Shown: piece by piece, positions 27,601-41,009 of the stretch | How the letters are laid out: each line of letters starts with the position of its first letter | How positions within the stretch are numbered: the first letter of the stretch is position 1 | Origin: Eudromia elegans | Taxonomy: Eukaryota; Chordata; Aves; Tinamiformes; Tinamidae | Reading direction: 5' to 3' | Assembly (NCBI GenBank): GCA_003342815.1 | Contig: PTEX01000015.1 | Location: forward strand, 4,185,932-4,249,931 | DNA: 64,000 bases | The notes under the pieces: model-generated | What the model was told of the DNA's origin: nothing | Databases searched by the model: none | The model's input: the letters and a program-made list of their open reading frames with translations, nothing else | Translations under genes and position numbers: made by a program

Positions 27601-30600
27601 GCTGCAGTATCATTACCACCATCTTAATTTATTCTTCAGTACTTAACCTGCATGTGCTTCTACGTTGTGCCTTCTCTATTATCTCACTTTTAAATCCATT
27701 CACTACCTACAAAGCAAATGGCTTAGCTTAGCTTACTTTCAGAAATGGGCCCACACAAGTCTCCAGTGTCTGAATTATCTTCTCTTTCTTCTTTTAGCCT
27801 TACTGGGCTTGTGTGCTGGCAATATGTCCTCTTGCTTTTCACTGCTGCATTTCTGGGCTTCTAATGAGGTACTTACTAAATCACTGTGTCCTTCAGTTTT
27901 AACTGTATGTGTTGGTTGGCTTTCCCTTGAAGACTTTCAATTCACATTGGCTTTTCAACATATAAATTAAATGTTTCGCCTGAAATTTGATAGAACATAG
28001 ATGCTTTCAATACCTTTACTCATTATCTGTTAAGTATGTTCATTAATCAACATTTCCTACTTTAAATAAAAATGTATTATTCTGACACTTGTGATTATGG
28101 TCTCCTAGCAACTTTCTCAAACTGGCCCTTTTCATTTCAATGGGTCTAAGACCAGAAAAGAATGAAGATAGCTTTAATTCTCTATGTGGTTTAATCCTTT
28201 TCTCCATATGGTATAACTTTAATTTATTAAAGGGGTTGATATCTGTAATTTCCTTCTACTAATGATAAAGTATAGAATTAAGCTTTCATTCTACATGTCA
28301 GTGTAAGCTATATCACAGAAAAAGAAAAATCTTTTTCCACATGTTCAGCTGGAGCTTGCAGCTATCAGACTGATTGTTTTTCAGCCAGAAAGCTCCAGCA
28401 AGGGATTTTAAAGGAAAAGCTTAATTCAATAGGATTTTTCAATAAATCAGTAAGAATCAACTTCGTTTATTTTATGTGCTACTCTCCTCAACTCCACCAG
28501 GCTGTATGAGGAAATTCTCTTGTCCTCACTTGCCAGGTGCTTTTTCCTTTTGCAGGTCTGTAAGTTTCGCTCTGAAATTACCTCCTCTTCTTCTGGTTTC
28601 TGTCTATTTGTCTATAATTTCTTTCTACCGGACTGTATTTTTATGTCTTGTCTCAGTTTACTCTTACAAAACTGTGTAAGCTCTTCTACTAATCTAACTC
28701 TCTGGCCTCTTGGGAGACCACTGCACTGCTTTCACAGGAGCAGGAAAGTTTAGAATGCTATGTCAGTAGATGCTAAAAATAATAGTTAATAAACTGCCCA
28801 GCTTATATAGGTATATTTACATATTTCTTCATTACTACCCCTGTGCAATTTCTCAGCACACCTGAATTTAAGACTCAGCAGCTCTCTCTGCTTTCATACG
28901 GACTTACTCTATAGCTCTATCTTGGTGGATCCACAAGGAAAGTAGCCCTAATACCAACAGAATATACACCCTTTCTATGTGTACTTAAGCTATCATTTAT
29001 CAGCGATCTAGGTCTGTTCTTGAATTTAGGTTTGTCCTGCATAGGACAAACATAAGCAGCTTGAATAGGCTGTCCTCTAGCAGACATGCCTCATTCGGCT
29101 TTTCTTTCTTAACGCCTACTGAATGTCTTGGCCCTTTGTCCTTTGGAGCCAGAAATATGGCTGGAAAGAGCAAGCTTAGGAGATGCTCATGCTTAAGCCC
29201 ATTCTAGAACTTGCTCCAGCCTGAATCAACCCTTATTCATTCCTAGGTTTTCAGGTACATTAGGGAGGGGGAAACTAGATGATTTCTACAGCATCGTTTT
29301 TAGCAAATCATATGGATTTTATCTTGGAAAAATGGACAGTAATCTAAGTTCTTCTGCTTATTCTAGTAGTTACAATGCGAACACCACCTAGAGATACTGC
29401 CCTGGAAAAAAAAATGAACTGGAGGAACGATAAGGAAACAAGCAGCATTTTGGCGGAGTTAAGAGTATCTTCTGCAGAATCAGTGATCATGAAGTTCAGC
29501 TGATATGGTCCTGTTATGGTGTATTAACTTCTATGGAAAAATTAAAGAATAACCTATGCACAATTAAGTAATTAGATCTCAGAATTAAAAAAAAAAAAAA
29601 AAGGAGTCTGCCACGTCACCTCCTTTGCTGCAAAGGTCAGTGTAAGAAGCTTGCATTCTTTTTTTTTCTATATATATATTTTTTTTTTTCCTCTATTATT
29701 GAGATCACAGTTACTCTGCAAATTCTGTAAATAGTTACAATATATGGGAAATGCATATCATATCAAATGTATCAGAAATGATTTGGCTTAGAAACAAGGG
29801 TTCTGTGGTTGTTTCCATGTGTACATGTGGATATATTCAACAAAGCATTCAACTAAAGCATTCAGCTAAATTACACTGGGGACAAGGTCTTCCTATTCTG
29901 AGGGATGGTGAGTTTACTAACATAGAATGGAGACATCCAGGCTAGCCAGAGTAACAAAAAACAGGTCCTGACAGATTTAGTTTACAAGCATAGACATAGT
30001 ACAGCTGTTGGATACGATGAAATCCTGAATCTGGTCAGGTCAAAAGCACTCTTTCAAGAGGACCAGGATTTTGTTATTTTCCAAGTCTTTTAACCATTTA
30101 GGTTTCTCCTTTAGCGTTTTTAGGAAAAAAGGTATACACATCTTTGTGGTATCACTCAAATGTTTTATCTTTCAACTTTATGTTTCAACTTTACAGCATG
30201 AGCTTAAAATCACTTCAGACATTATTTCACATTTCTTTACATACGCTGCATTTTTAGGATTTCAAGGTATCTAATATACTATATAGGTTCAGAAGATACA
30301 GATGCAAGGTTACCTCTCTTTCTGTAATTAGTTCAGTATTTATTATTCATACAATCTTCTTAGAGAAATGTTCCTTCATCATTTTGTGTTAAGAATAGTA
30401 CCATGGAGAAAACAAATGGGGAAACACAGAGGATTTATATAATTCTGCAGCATCACCTTTAAAGTAATAACAAATTTCACTGGTGGAGATAACAAACATT
30501 ACGTATGTTTGTGGATTTTTTTCCCCCTCTAGCAAGCCCCTGTTTCTATATAAATCCAAAGAGCATGAAACTATGAAAAGTGTATAAGGATAATTATAGA

Positions 30601-31610
30601 GAAAAATGCAATGTAACATCTTAATAATGTCACACGACAAAGCAATTATATTTGGGCTCTCATTGAAACTAGGTTTATGCCTAACATTGCTTTGTAACTC
30701 ACCCAAGTTACAAAGTTGAATGTTGGCTCTGAAAATAGTTAAACTGCTTTTAAAATAGTTAATTTAAAATAGTTAAAACAGTGCTAGTTATCTGACAGTC
30801 TTTTCTCTTGAATCCCTAGACCAGCCAACGTGACCCATGGAGGTTAAAAGGGTATTCTACCCGTGGCACTTAGGGATTTATGTTGTAACACTAACATCTG
30901 CAACACAGGATCAGCCTCTGCTGAGTTGCTAAAGCAACAAACAGTAATTATAAAAGAGTACAAATGAAGGAGAAGGACTATCCTCCTGTGTCGTCATAAC
31001 TGACATACATACAAACATACCTGTAAAAGAACAAAAGACCACAAGCCATCACACTGCTGCTGACTTATCTGTATCTTCTGCTACTAACTACTCCTCCCCA
31101 AACAGCTCAGTTCAAATCTATTTTTAGTTATTGATATAATTCAACCTCCTTATTGGAAAATATTTCTTCTTTCTGCTTCCTGTTGTCTGCCTGCCTGTTA
31201 CTCTCATGGCTTCTCTGCTTCAAAGTTTCACACTCCTTTTTCTCATTTTCATTGAAATATGTTTTCTTCCTTTGTCTCCTTCCTTTCAGCTATCAGAGCT
31301 GACTGGAGTGTCTGCATAATTTATCACAATGGAAATACACTAGGGTGGATTTTATACGCTGCACAGAACAGAATTATATGAAAACATATACATTGGCAAA
31401 ATGGAGCTTTTATGCCCATCATCATTTAGGCCCATCTGGTTCACTGGGACAGAACAGAATTATAATAATAGTTATTTGTTGGTTTAAGAAATAAAATTCT
31501 AATAAGGGGACAAGTATAATTAGATGTTGAAAATTAATAGGTGATAATTAGGAGAAACATCTATAGCTTCCATTATATTAGATATTATTTGATATATTAC
31601 ACATTTCCTA

Positions 31611-32427
31611 ATTATAGGAATTTAGGAAGGAAGGAATTTAGGAAGGAATTTAGGAAGGAATTTAGGAAGGAANNNNNNNNNNNNNNNNNNNNNNNNNNNN
31701 NNNNNNNNNNNNNNNNNNNNNNNNNNNNNNNNNNNNNNNNNNNNNNNNNNNNNNNNNNNNNNNNNNNNNNNNNNNNNNNNNNNNNNNNNNNNNNNNNNNN
31801 NNNNNNNNNNNNNNNNNNNNNNNNNNNNNNNNNNNNNNNNNNNNNNNNNNNNNNNNNNNNNNNNNNNNNNNNNNNNNNNNNNNNNNNNNNNNNNNNNNNN
31901 NNNNNNNNNNNNNNNNNNNNNNNNNNNNNNNNNNNNNNNNNNNNNNNNNNNNNNNNNNNNNNNNNNNNNNNNNNNNNNNNNNNNNNNNNNNNNNNNNNNN
32001 NNNNNNNNNNNNNNNNNNNNNNNNNNNNNNNNNNNNNNNNNNNNNNNNNNNNNNNNNNNNNNNNNNNNNNNNNNNNNNNNNNNNNNNNNNNNNNNNNNNN
32101 NNNNNNNAGGAAGGAAGGAAGGAAGGAAGGAAGGAAGGAAGGAAGGAAGGAAGGAAGGAAGGAATTTAGGAAGGAAGGAATTTAGGAAGGAATTTAGGAA
32201 GGAATTTAGGAAGGAAGGAATTTAGGAAGGAAGGAATTTAGGAAGGAAGGAATTTAGGAATTTAGGAATTTAGGAATTTAGGAATTTAGGAATTTAGGAA
32301 TTTAGGAATTTAGGAATTTAGGAATTTAGGAATTTAGGAATTTAGGAAGGAAGGAAGGAAGGAAGGAAGGAAGGAAGGAAGGAAGGAAGGAAGGAAGGAA
32401 GGAAGGAAGGAAGGAAGGAAGGAAGGA
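31611..32427. repeat. Compound (GGAA)n / (GGAATTTA)n microsatellite with assembly gap
   Basis: The array mixes the tetramer GGAA (also read as AGGA) with the octamer GGAATTTA. The left flank alternates short GGAA runs with TTTA units. After the gap there is pure GGAA, mixed units, then a pure octamer run (about 32256-32345) and a pure GGAA run (about 32346-32426). The apparent long open frame across it is an artefact of the repeat and the N run. Confidence 0.95.
31673..32107. other. Assembly gap (435 N) inside the microsatellite
   Basis: A run of N with the same GGAA-type repeat on both sides, so the missing sequence is most likely more of the array. Its true length is unknown. Confidence 0.95.
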
Positions 32428-35400
32428 CTATGTAAAACTGTTACATTTTGTTTAACCTCAGAGGTGTATTTTTCTCTACCATAAGTTATTTTATGCACTT
32501 GCTATAGAATCAGCATTGTGAGTAAGTTGATAGCCTGTATAGGAGAGGAAAGAATGGCAAGATGATTACTTTATGGTTATTTCACAAAACTGATGAGACA
32601 GCAAATGATATTCAATCCTATTAAAAAGACTAAGCACAAACTCTCTCCCCCTCCAGTTTGAAAAAAAAAAATCCTACGTACTTTGCATTGGGATTGGATG
32701 ATACGATTCTACAATTCAGGGAGTCTGGAAATTACAGAACATCTGCAATGAAATTGGTTTTCTGGGGAAAACTGATGAATCACTTACTGCCAATGACTGG
32801 AAGGAAAAGTACTTGTTTATGCCCTTATGTAATGCATTTTTATGAGGTGAAGTTTGCTGTTTATAAAAAAATACACCTTCAGTTGCTGTAGATGTAAAAT
32901 AATAGAATTCAGAATTTAAAGCAGCACATTACTGAAAAGACAGTCACTAGCGGGTTATCATCTGTTTACAAAATGCCAAAAAAAGCTTTTACTCCTGAAA
33001 TAGAATAAAATTTTTTCATCCATCCTCCAAGATTCTTACAAGAGAAAAAATATTAACAGGGACAGTATTAACACTGTCACTTTTGCTTACATACCTCAAA
33101 GTAGAATGAATGCTTTTATTGAAAAATGTTTTCTGCTCCAAAAAGCAGATCCAAAATACAGTATAGAATAAAATTATGCTTGCAAGCAATTCTTCAAAAC
33201 CAGGCAATGTCTCTCTGTAATCACGGACAACCAGGTACCCACTCCTCTTTGCATGCCCCTTCATTTGTACTATATACCAGCTTGCTGGGTTTGCAAGTAA
33301 GATGTATCTCGCATTTCAAAGAGTCTTGTTTTATTCTCTTCGAGAATAATATGGCTTGACTCTATGAGAAAATTGTATTTCAGAAGAACCTATTTTATGT
33401 ATGACAAAAAGAGAAAGAAACTTTCAATTCTTTGAGGGAAGAATATCTCTTTGAGAGAAGCTAAAATGCCCTTTTAAGCATTAAAAGTTAATCGATAGCT
33501 TGGTGATAAGAACTGACCATCTGAATGTGAGAAAATACTTTTCACAATCAAATGTGTTTTAAATCGGTCAGTTGTATGCCTGCATACTAATTCAGGAAAC
33601 TAGTTTTGAGAATTTAACTGAAATAATTATTTTATTCTAAAACAGGGAGGTGGGGAGTTGAATTTGATTGCTGCTATTTTTTTTTTCATTAGTTTGACAT
33701 TTTTCAGTAAAAGATGTCATTGCTTGACTGTAATTTCTTTTTGTATTCTGCCAAATGTTTCCAGGAATAGCTGTAAGTGATTGGAAAGGCACAAATATAT
33801 ATATTTAATGACTAATACATTTTGCATTTCTTTAGCAAAAGCCTTATTTGCTGCGTGGGAGAAAAACTTTAAGTACTGTTTTCTTCAGGTTTCTTTCTTC
33901 ATCATCGTGACATATATTTTGGTATGCAAGCACTGCTGATGTGCAAGTCTTCCATGCGCTTATCTTAATTTTAGCAGCACTGAGCAAGGGTGCAATAGTA
34001 ACCTGTATTCCTCTGTGCCTTACCACACATTCCTCTATCACTTTCGAAGTGGTTACACAGTGCTGCTGCCGTGACTAGGATTCTGGATAGGATATGATAG
34101 AGAAGCCACGCTGCACGGTCAGCTACACTTTCTGCAATGGCTTAACACCTGGTCAAATATTACTTACTTGATTCTGTTTTCTGCATGTATGGAAACTCTG
34201 TCACTTGATGAATCATCCATCTCATTTTCAGATTTGGAGCACGCTCTGGCCATTCAAACGTTGATTTTGGAACCAATTCCTTCCCAATTCCCGCCCATAC
34301 ATCCTCTGTGGTGGAATGAACAGCAACAAGTGCAAAACTTTCATATAGAGAGGGTCCTGTTTGACATCCTCAGGCATCTATCCTGAAGCCACAGCACAAC
34401 AGAAGTCTGATTCCTGTGTCTAACACAAGTCCCTCTAATCTACTCCAAACCCACTCCTTCGCGTCAGTATGGAAAAACAGGGTTGAGTTCTGACTACTGC
34501 CAGTGTAGTGATTACAGAGAAGTTATCATTCCTCACAGATACTGACCAGATGCGAGTAGTGGTTCACTGAATTAATGTTTGAATTATGCTTTGAATCATG
34601 CTTTGAATGTGGCTTTATTATGTGGGGCAAACCATGAGATATGTGTCTTTAGCAGGAACTTGCATCAGAGAAGTCTACAGTTAGCAGCAAATACGCCCAT
34701 ATCAATCAAGCTATTTCTAGTCAGGCTATTTCTAATTTCAGAGATACAACTGGCTGTACTTGGCACTCATATATTTAACTGTTTGCACACAAGGAGACTG
34801 GCACCTTCTTTCCATCGAGGTATTCTCGTAAAAGCTTAGTTAGTTTCTGGGTACTTACATGAGGACTGCTTGTCAGGGGCCATGCAGCTCTACCCAGATA
34901 ATCAGGTCCCACATAGTTTGTTCTGTTAGGCAGTCAGCTTCTGCTTCAGTACATCAAAGTAAGATGAAAATCACCAGGGATGGATTGGGTACAAACAGGC
35001 AGCACGCTCATCACATTGCTTACCTTGCTGCACTATGTAAAGACATGACTTTTATTAAGAATGAGTATGAAGCAAACAGGATTCTCTTGGAATGATCATG
35101 TGGTAAGCAGTAGACCTACTTTAAGATGGAATAAGTTTTAAAAATTGTAAAAAAAAAAAACAACCCCAAAACCTGCAAGGAACTTGCTAAAAGTTTTATA
35201 TGCTAATATAAATTCCAATGAAAATTCATAGAGTTAACATGGCCCCAAACACTACTGACTTCTCTAGTCACAATAAGCACCTTCCCAGTTTCATAGCCCC
35301 AGACGCTGGCTTGGTTCTTGTTTTAGAAACCAGATTCTTTGTACAATGTAGAGATGCTGGCTGGGACTATTCCATTGGCAGACTTGTTCTGGAAGGTAAC

Positions 35401-37694
35401 TTAGGTAAGATCTTTCAGGGAGATGCTACCTCAGATTATTGGCAAGTGCCCAAAAGCCAGGGGACATGACAGAACATTCTGATTAGTTTCACCAAACTTG
35501 GCTGTTTTGCAATCCAAAGGCGGTTGTGAATATTCCAGTAATGCTCATTTGAATAAAGCGTATGATATTCACAAAGCACCCTGAAACAGCATCCTTCTTT
35601 TTGAGGCAGCTAACTGCACGAACATTGAACTAATGGCACACAGCTTTAACAGCTATGCCGTTCAACAGAACACATACATTTTACAAACATACACAAACAA
35701 GTGAATATGGTTTAGATAACGTTCTCCTGTATCACAGCTACCCCTTATTATTCAGGTGCAAGGCTTTCTTATGACTATTAACAACTGTCTTAGCTTGAAA
35801 GTAGATTTAAATGTTTTTACTGTCTTCAAATCAAAAAAGATTATGAAAACAATTGACTACACGTATCAATAACTTCCCATGTACCATAAGCTTTCTATGA
35901 CTCTAGTTAAATGATACAGAACATCTGTATGATGTTCTGCACTTCTGAGGTTCTTAAATGCTTATGCTTGGGGTCAAGCATAACAGTCAGTTAGGCTTTG
36001 GATTTTGAGAGAGCTGTTATAGGAAAGAGTCAACAATGAACAGTCTGGGCAGGTACCAGTGCACTAAAACCAAATGCAAGACACAATCTTAAGAAAAATA
36101 GAAACAATCTTATAAATCTCTGGAAGAAAAGAGACTAGAAATATTATTAGCTATTCTTAGACATTGGATGTTTAGTCTAGGCCAGTCTAGGAGAATCATA
36201 CGAGCTCTGAGAGGAAGGCAAAATTGAAGACAACCTGTAAAAGGATCATCTCAGGGTAGTTCAGGCTGTCTTACTTGGGCTATGAGAGTTTGAAAGTTTG
36301 GTCAATGCTATGAATCTGACACTGTAATTATTGAGTAGTGCAGTAATAAGGGCAACCCTTTGGAGGCACAATCCATTATCTACTAAATATGAAAAGTTCG
36401 GACAAAGCAGAAACACAAGGATGACAATAGTAATATAACACAGCTCAGGGAAAATATCTTTGACAAATACAGTTTTCAGGAGGAAAGCACTACCAACAAC
36501 AAGTTTCATACTGATACTGTAGCAGAAAAAGAAAGTGGAGTAACAATATTACTAGAACTTGCAAGGGGCAAAACAAATTTCCCTGAATTCAGAAAGTTTA
36601 GATAGATCAGACAGCAAGACAGACAGAGGTGAAGCGAATAAGAAAGGTAAAATGCTTCTTAAATATTCACAAAAATGAAGCATTCCTAAATAGGAAAAAA
36701 GTCAACTCCTACATAAGAGGAACATGACTCCTATGCACAGGCAATTCAGGCACTTTGGGACACAACAGTGAAAACAAAGGTCTGACATGATAATCACCAC
36801 AAAACATTAGATTTTGGACGCACGCCACTCTTAATTAAGATAGTTAGAAAGAGGTTGCAGGCCCCAAGATAAACCTTTCTAAAGATATGAGACCACCTCC
36901 AAGTCAACGCAGCCTTTACACTTCTTTGGGAAGAGCTACAATGCAGCACACACAGGCAATATATAATCACTTCAGCACCACCTCCCGTTTCCAAGGACTC
37001 CAATGGACCTTCCGGCTTTGATTTTTCTACGGAAGATACACTTGTACCTGCTGGTTCAAATAGCAGTTGCAAGAGCTGAAATGTACCAAGCTGCTGCTGC
37101 ACGCTGGCAAATAATATATTATGCTGCACTGTATGTAACTGGAAGCGGTTGCTCTGAAGTCGCTGTTGATTCAGAGAGTAGCAGCAGAATTAATGAAGTT
37201 TTGGCCGGCCCGGAGAAACTTATGATCCCACTAACTATATTTAATTGCATTAGATGAAAGAGTTATGTGTCACTCTAAAGATCAAAAACTAGAATTTAAG
37301 ATCTTCAAACAAACAGACCGGAATGCTGTTTTAATCAGACACTAAAAAAGGTTTTATTACATTTTGCAAAAGGAGATCAAATGTACTGGAGGAGTTGTTA
37401 CCGTATTACCTCTGGAACTATTGATGATAGCCAATCAAGAACCAAGTCATCATAAAGTGATTTATTCAATTTAAATGTACAAGATTTTTAAGAATTTAAG
37501 AATCATAAAAATGATTAAGCCTATTTTTGTTTTAATGAGACTGCAGGGTAAGATTCCTGGTAACAAATAAAAAAAGGGCACTGAAATTTCAGTGAACAAA
37601 CAGAAAACCCAAAGCCACTTAAAAAAATTAGGTCAGAGAACTGTGAATAATAAAGCTACCGCACCAACAAGCAAAACAAACAGCAATAATTTCA
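32428..37694. other. Intergenic DNA downstream of PEX2, no gene recognised
   Basis: AT-rich sequence between the microsatellite and the inferred PEX2 3' end. It holds one three-copy 12-mer repeat. A slightly GC-richer patch at 36.9-37.24 kb gives frames on both strands without recognisable homology. Confidence 0.6.
34578..34613 (+). repeat. Three-copy 12-bp tandem repeat
   Basis: Units TTTGAATTATGC, TTTGAATCATGC and TTTGAATGTGGC lie head to tail, with a degenerate fourth copy just before them. Confidence 0.8.
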
Positions 37695-37721
37695 GCTGAG
37701 AAGAGTTACTTTTTATTTATT
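37660..37721 (-). terminator. PEX2: Candidate PEX2 polyadenylation signal
   Basis: The minus strand reads AATAAATAAA (37721-37712), two overlapping canonical hexamers. About 30-55 nt further on is a GU-rich tract, TGTTTGTTTTGCTTGTTGG (about 37686-37665), as expected of a downstream element. Cleavage would fall near 37695. Transcript 3' ends would be needed to confirm it. Confidence 0.5.
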
Positions 37722-38728
37722 AAAGAACATCTGCATATTCACATATCTACGTTTGATCTATTTTCTGTGCAAGTGAGCTGCAAGTGCATTTGGCACCCTA
37801 CTGAGCACACCACAAAAAAGTGTGACAAATCCCCGGGCCTGCATCTTGTGAGCAAGCAGTCTTCTCCATAGCCTCTGATTTGGAAGAGTGCAGGTTACGG
37901 ATGCAACATCAGAAGAGCACAGGTAGATTACTATGGATGATAGCTCTAAGAAGGTGCTCATACATTCCACCAAAGTTTGCAGGAACACAGCTAGGTGAGA
38001 AAAATGTAAGATCTAGAGGATGCTTTGTATTTCAGTAGGCAATGGCTATTGTCTCTTATAACAAATGATCTATCAAGAATTTGTCTCTCTAACACACAAA
38101 TCACTTAAAGATTATCATTTGTTGGTTTTAGTGGCCAAATCCAATGAAAGCTTCTGACAATCTACTGAAAGGACACATCATCTGCACCTTTTTTTTTTTT
38201 AGCTATAATGAAACATCATAATTGGAAAAGTATTTCAAAGTAAAATTATTCTTCAGACATTACTAAAAGAAAATGTTCTTTAGGCATGGGCACCTTCCCC
38301 GCTTAATCCATCCATTAGCTAACAAGTATTGTGTTTGTTCAACATGACTGAGAAAAATAATAAAAAATCCTTGATCACCTCTTCCTCTAACCTTGAGGGA
38401 AGAGTATCACACGCACCCAGAAAGTGGAATGCTGCCACTGGCTCTGTATCTAAGAAAGAGAGGGTCAACATAGGGTGGACCAAAGAGAATCAAGTAGCCT
38501 GAGAAAGAAGACAATCTGGTGACCTTCTCTCTTTTGGTTTCTTAAGAGGGGCAGGTTGGCAGTTACTTCATAAAAAGCTAATACCAGTAAATACATGATA
38601 TGTTGCAACAAATCACAGAATTTTCAAAAACATCTTTCAACATCTGTTCAAAATAATTTCTGATTTTCCCCTGTCATATCTGTAATGTGATAGTTCATGT
38701 ACAGTATAAAAACAAATCAAGTCCTCTA
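37695..38728 (-). other. PEX2: PEX2 3' untranslated region (inferred)
   Basis: The stretch after the stop codon is AT-rich and has no recognisable open frame. The first AATAAA on the minus strand below the stop is the overlapping pair at 37721-37712, giving a 3' UTR of roughly 1 kb. Another AATAAA occurs near 37350 and could be a secondary site. The end point is inferred. Confidence 0.5.
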
Positions 38729-39643
38729 TCAGGTATGCAATTCTGTCATTTCTATTCTATATTTCAGTGGCTGAATACTCTGTACCTCTGAGCCACACTT
38801 AGGACAAGTAAAATACATGTCAAACAAGTAGTTGCTTTTAATGCAGTAGTAACAAAACACATGTGAGCAGCCTATGGTATGAGGCATGGTAGGCCACTCT
38901 CCACACAGTGAACACTCCTTGCAGTGATCTGTTAATGTGTTTTCGCTATTGGAAAGACCTGCAATAGGTAAAGCCCAAGAAGAAATTTTGAGTTTCAGTT
39001 TCTGTACATTAATAAGTGGTAGTAGATAGATCAGAAACTCAGCAAAGCCATGCCATAAGAGTTCCCTGTTCATGTATTCAAATCCTATCTGACGAGCACT
39101 TTGAGGCTTGCAAAAAACTGATCTGATTCCTAGAATACGTTCTGTTAGGGTGGCAAATGTTCCTTTCTGAAGAAAGATCAAAAAATTTAACAGTCCACAA
39201 AGTTTAAGAAGTCCAGTTCCAAAGTTAAGATAATGTTTAATTCTGCAGAAAGACTGCAGTTGACGATTGCTGAATAAGTCATAACATCTTTCTTCCAACC
39301 ATCGCCCACCAACAGTGAGAATCAGATACCATAACTTCTGCTGTTTGCTCAGGGGTTGGTATTTCTCTGTCTGAGATAAGTTATTCTTGTACTGAATATT
39401 CAGAATAGCCTGTCCAACAGTTGCGTTCTTGGAATAGATAGTGAATCTCCACATTAAAAGCCATAAAAATGCTTTTACTTCTGGTTCAAAATGAGCCATA
39501 ATCCCTGGTTTGAATCCATGGAAACAGCTGGTAAATTGGGACCATACTAGTTGTTCCAGGGCTTTGTTTAGTTCCAGAGCATCAAGCTGACTTATTCTGA
39601 GCACAGGATTCACACACTTTCCATTCTCAGCGCTGGAGGCCAT
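38729..39643 (-). CDS. PEX2: Peroxin-2, peroxisomal RING-type E3 ubiquitin ligase subunit
   Basis: PEX2 is a multi-spanning peroxisomal membrane protein. With PEX10 and PEX12 it forms the E3 ligase that ubiquitinates the import receptor PEX5 so it can be recycled; loss in human causes Zellweger-spectrum disease. The frame gives 304 residues, close to the roughly 305 of mammalian PEX2, with no internal stop. The N-terminal half holds hydrophobic stretches at about residues 56-70, 104-115, 138-160 and 197-213, consistent with the membrane helices. The C-terminal RING is intact: C244, C247, C259, H261, C264, C267, C280 and C283 fit the C3HC4 pattern. I chose the ATG at 39643 (MASSAENGK...). An in-frame ATG 12 codons upstream would include intron sequence beyond the splice acceptor. 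There are no signs of pseudogene decay. Confidence 0.97.
   Translation of the reverse strand: MASSAENGKCVNPVLRISQLDALELNKALEQLVWSQFTSCFHGFKPGIMAHFEPEVKAFLWLLMWRFTIYSKNATVGQAILNIQYKNNLSQTEKYQPLSKQQKLWYLILTVGGRWLEERCYDLFSNRQLQSFCRIKHYLNFGTGLLKLCGLLNFLIFLQKGTFATLTERILGIRSVFCKPQSARQIGFEYMNRELLWHGFAEFLIYLLPLINVQKLKLKISSWALPIAGLSNSENTLTDHCKECSLCGEWPTMPHTIGCSHVFCYYCIKSNYLFDMYFTCPKCGSEVQSIQPLKYRIEMTELHT
38795..38914 (-). other. PEX2: PEX2 RING-finger coding segment
   Basis: Codons 244-283 encode the zinc-binding C3HC4 RING. The spacing is C-x2-C-x11-C-x1-H-x2-C-x2-C-x12-C-x2-C. All eight ligands are present, followed by a short C-terminal tail of about 21 residues ending in ELHT. This is the part that contacts the E2 enzyme in the PEX2-PEX10-PEX12 complex, according to knowledge of the family. 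Confidence 0.93.
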
Positions 39644-39665
39644 GTCTTCACAAAAAAAAATCTCT
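39644..39665 (-). other. PEX2: Splice acceptor and 5' leader of the PEX2 coding exon
   Basis: On the minus strand a pyrimidine-rich stretch ending in ATTCCTAG lies just above the start codon. The acceptor AG is at 39665-39664, so the exon would begin at 39663. The leader between acceptor and ATG is about 20 nt and includes a run of nine T. Because the upstream in-frame ATG lies beyond this acceptor, the MASS start is preferred. Confidence 0.65.
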
Positions 39666-41009
39666 AGGAATAAATACAAATAGATTATAGTTTAATGGGC
39701 ATTTTCCACTTTTATTCTTATTAAAGAATAGAAAGTTGTGATATACCAAAATAAATAAACAAAACAAGAAAGCTTCTTTAGATATTAATGTGCTATCAGG
39801 AACTGCAATAAGCCTCTTTCACCAAGCTTCACATTACCAATTATAACATTACAACTTAAAAGAACTTTCATTAGATTATTTCTCCAAATCAGTAACATGT
39901 TCATTATGTTATAGAGAAGTCTTTATCTTCTTCCAGATATTCATAAAACCTCAAATACTTCATAAAATTAACAAATTCCTGGAAGTAATTTTAATATTTA
40001 AATCACATCTTATAAAGAAAGAATAGAACAAGATTTGCAAAGCTGAGAGATGTTTCACAAGAAAAATAGAGGAGAGATTTAGAAAAATATGGATAAAAAA
40101 CAAGGCAGAAATGATAAAAAATATTAAAGGCAAAAATTAACTTATAGAAGAATTACCACATAAAATTAAGGAAGTATTCAGCATTTGGACAATTTATCAT
40201 ACAATATGTTACCAGAGCCTGTACATATTTTCTGGAGCTTGTTGACATGCAAGATTGTGATACTTTCTTTATAACAAATGCCATGTAAAATTATTCATGT
40301 GTACCAGAAACTTTGATGAATATTCTTCTTGTTCAAGGACTACACAGCAAAACAAAATTATTTTAAAATATTACTTAGTTTAAATGTCATAAAACCTGGA
40401 ATTCGGTGAATAAGAAACTAAATGAAATAAATTGCAAAAAATTAGTAGCTTCTCAGTGATGCATGATTGTGGGATATGTTCTTTGTTCTGATTTTTGTTC
40501 TTGTCTACACTAAGAAAAAGAAAAAGATTACTAAGAGAAGCGATTACAGAGAAAGTGCACCAGATACCAGCTGCTAAACTGGATTCTTTGCATAACAGAC
40601 AAGCAAAGGTCAACAGCATTTGGGAGAAAGTACAGAAGGCAGTACTTCAGATTCCTGATTATAAACAGAAAAGCTGCTGTAACACAAGATTGTTTCAAAC
40701 AAAAGATGCTGTACAGGATCCTGTACAGGAATGGTCTTATCCAGGCTGACAGTGGTTGTGTCACCATTATACACTATGGGGATAGCCCTGCTAACCCTCC
40801 ATACAACCATATTTACCTTTTCCCCTCCAACAGTAAAAGAAAAACGTGAACTCTCAACATTCTTAGATCATTAGGGAGATCCAGTGACATATGAAAATCC
40901 CTTCCTTTAAGCAACTAGATCTAGTAATTGGAGATGTCAAGATTAATATGTGATTTAATGACAACCTTTCACTTCTCAAAGGTGAGTTTCAGAGAAAATT
41001 GGGTCAAAC

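Larger units (their letters stand above)
18061..31610. other. Intergenic AT-rich DNA, no gene recognised
   Basis: Apart from the possible CR1 remnant at 20.85-21.68 kb and short palindromes, nothing definable is seen. Pyrimidine-rich stretches at about 18.5-18.75, 28.47-28.76 and 31.13-31.3 kb produce spurious frames. Confidence 0.6.

Noticed and set aside
31541..32185. 214-codon frame rich in RKEG/RKEF units
   Set aside because: It is a translation of the GGAA/GGAATTTA microsatellite and the N gap.
37040..37075. GGTTCAAAT box as a possible tRNA T-arm
   Set aside because: No matching A box, acceptor stem or cloverleaf could be formed around it.
39644..39679. Upstream ATG extending PEX2 by 12 residues
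   Set aside because: The added codons run across a good splice acceptor and translate intron and poly(T) sequence; the MASS start gives the family's usual length.
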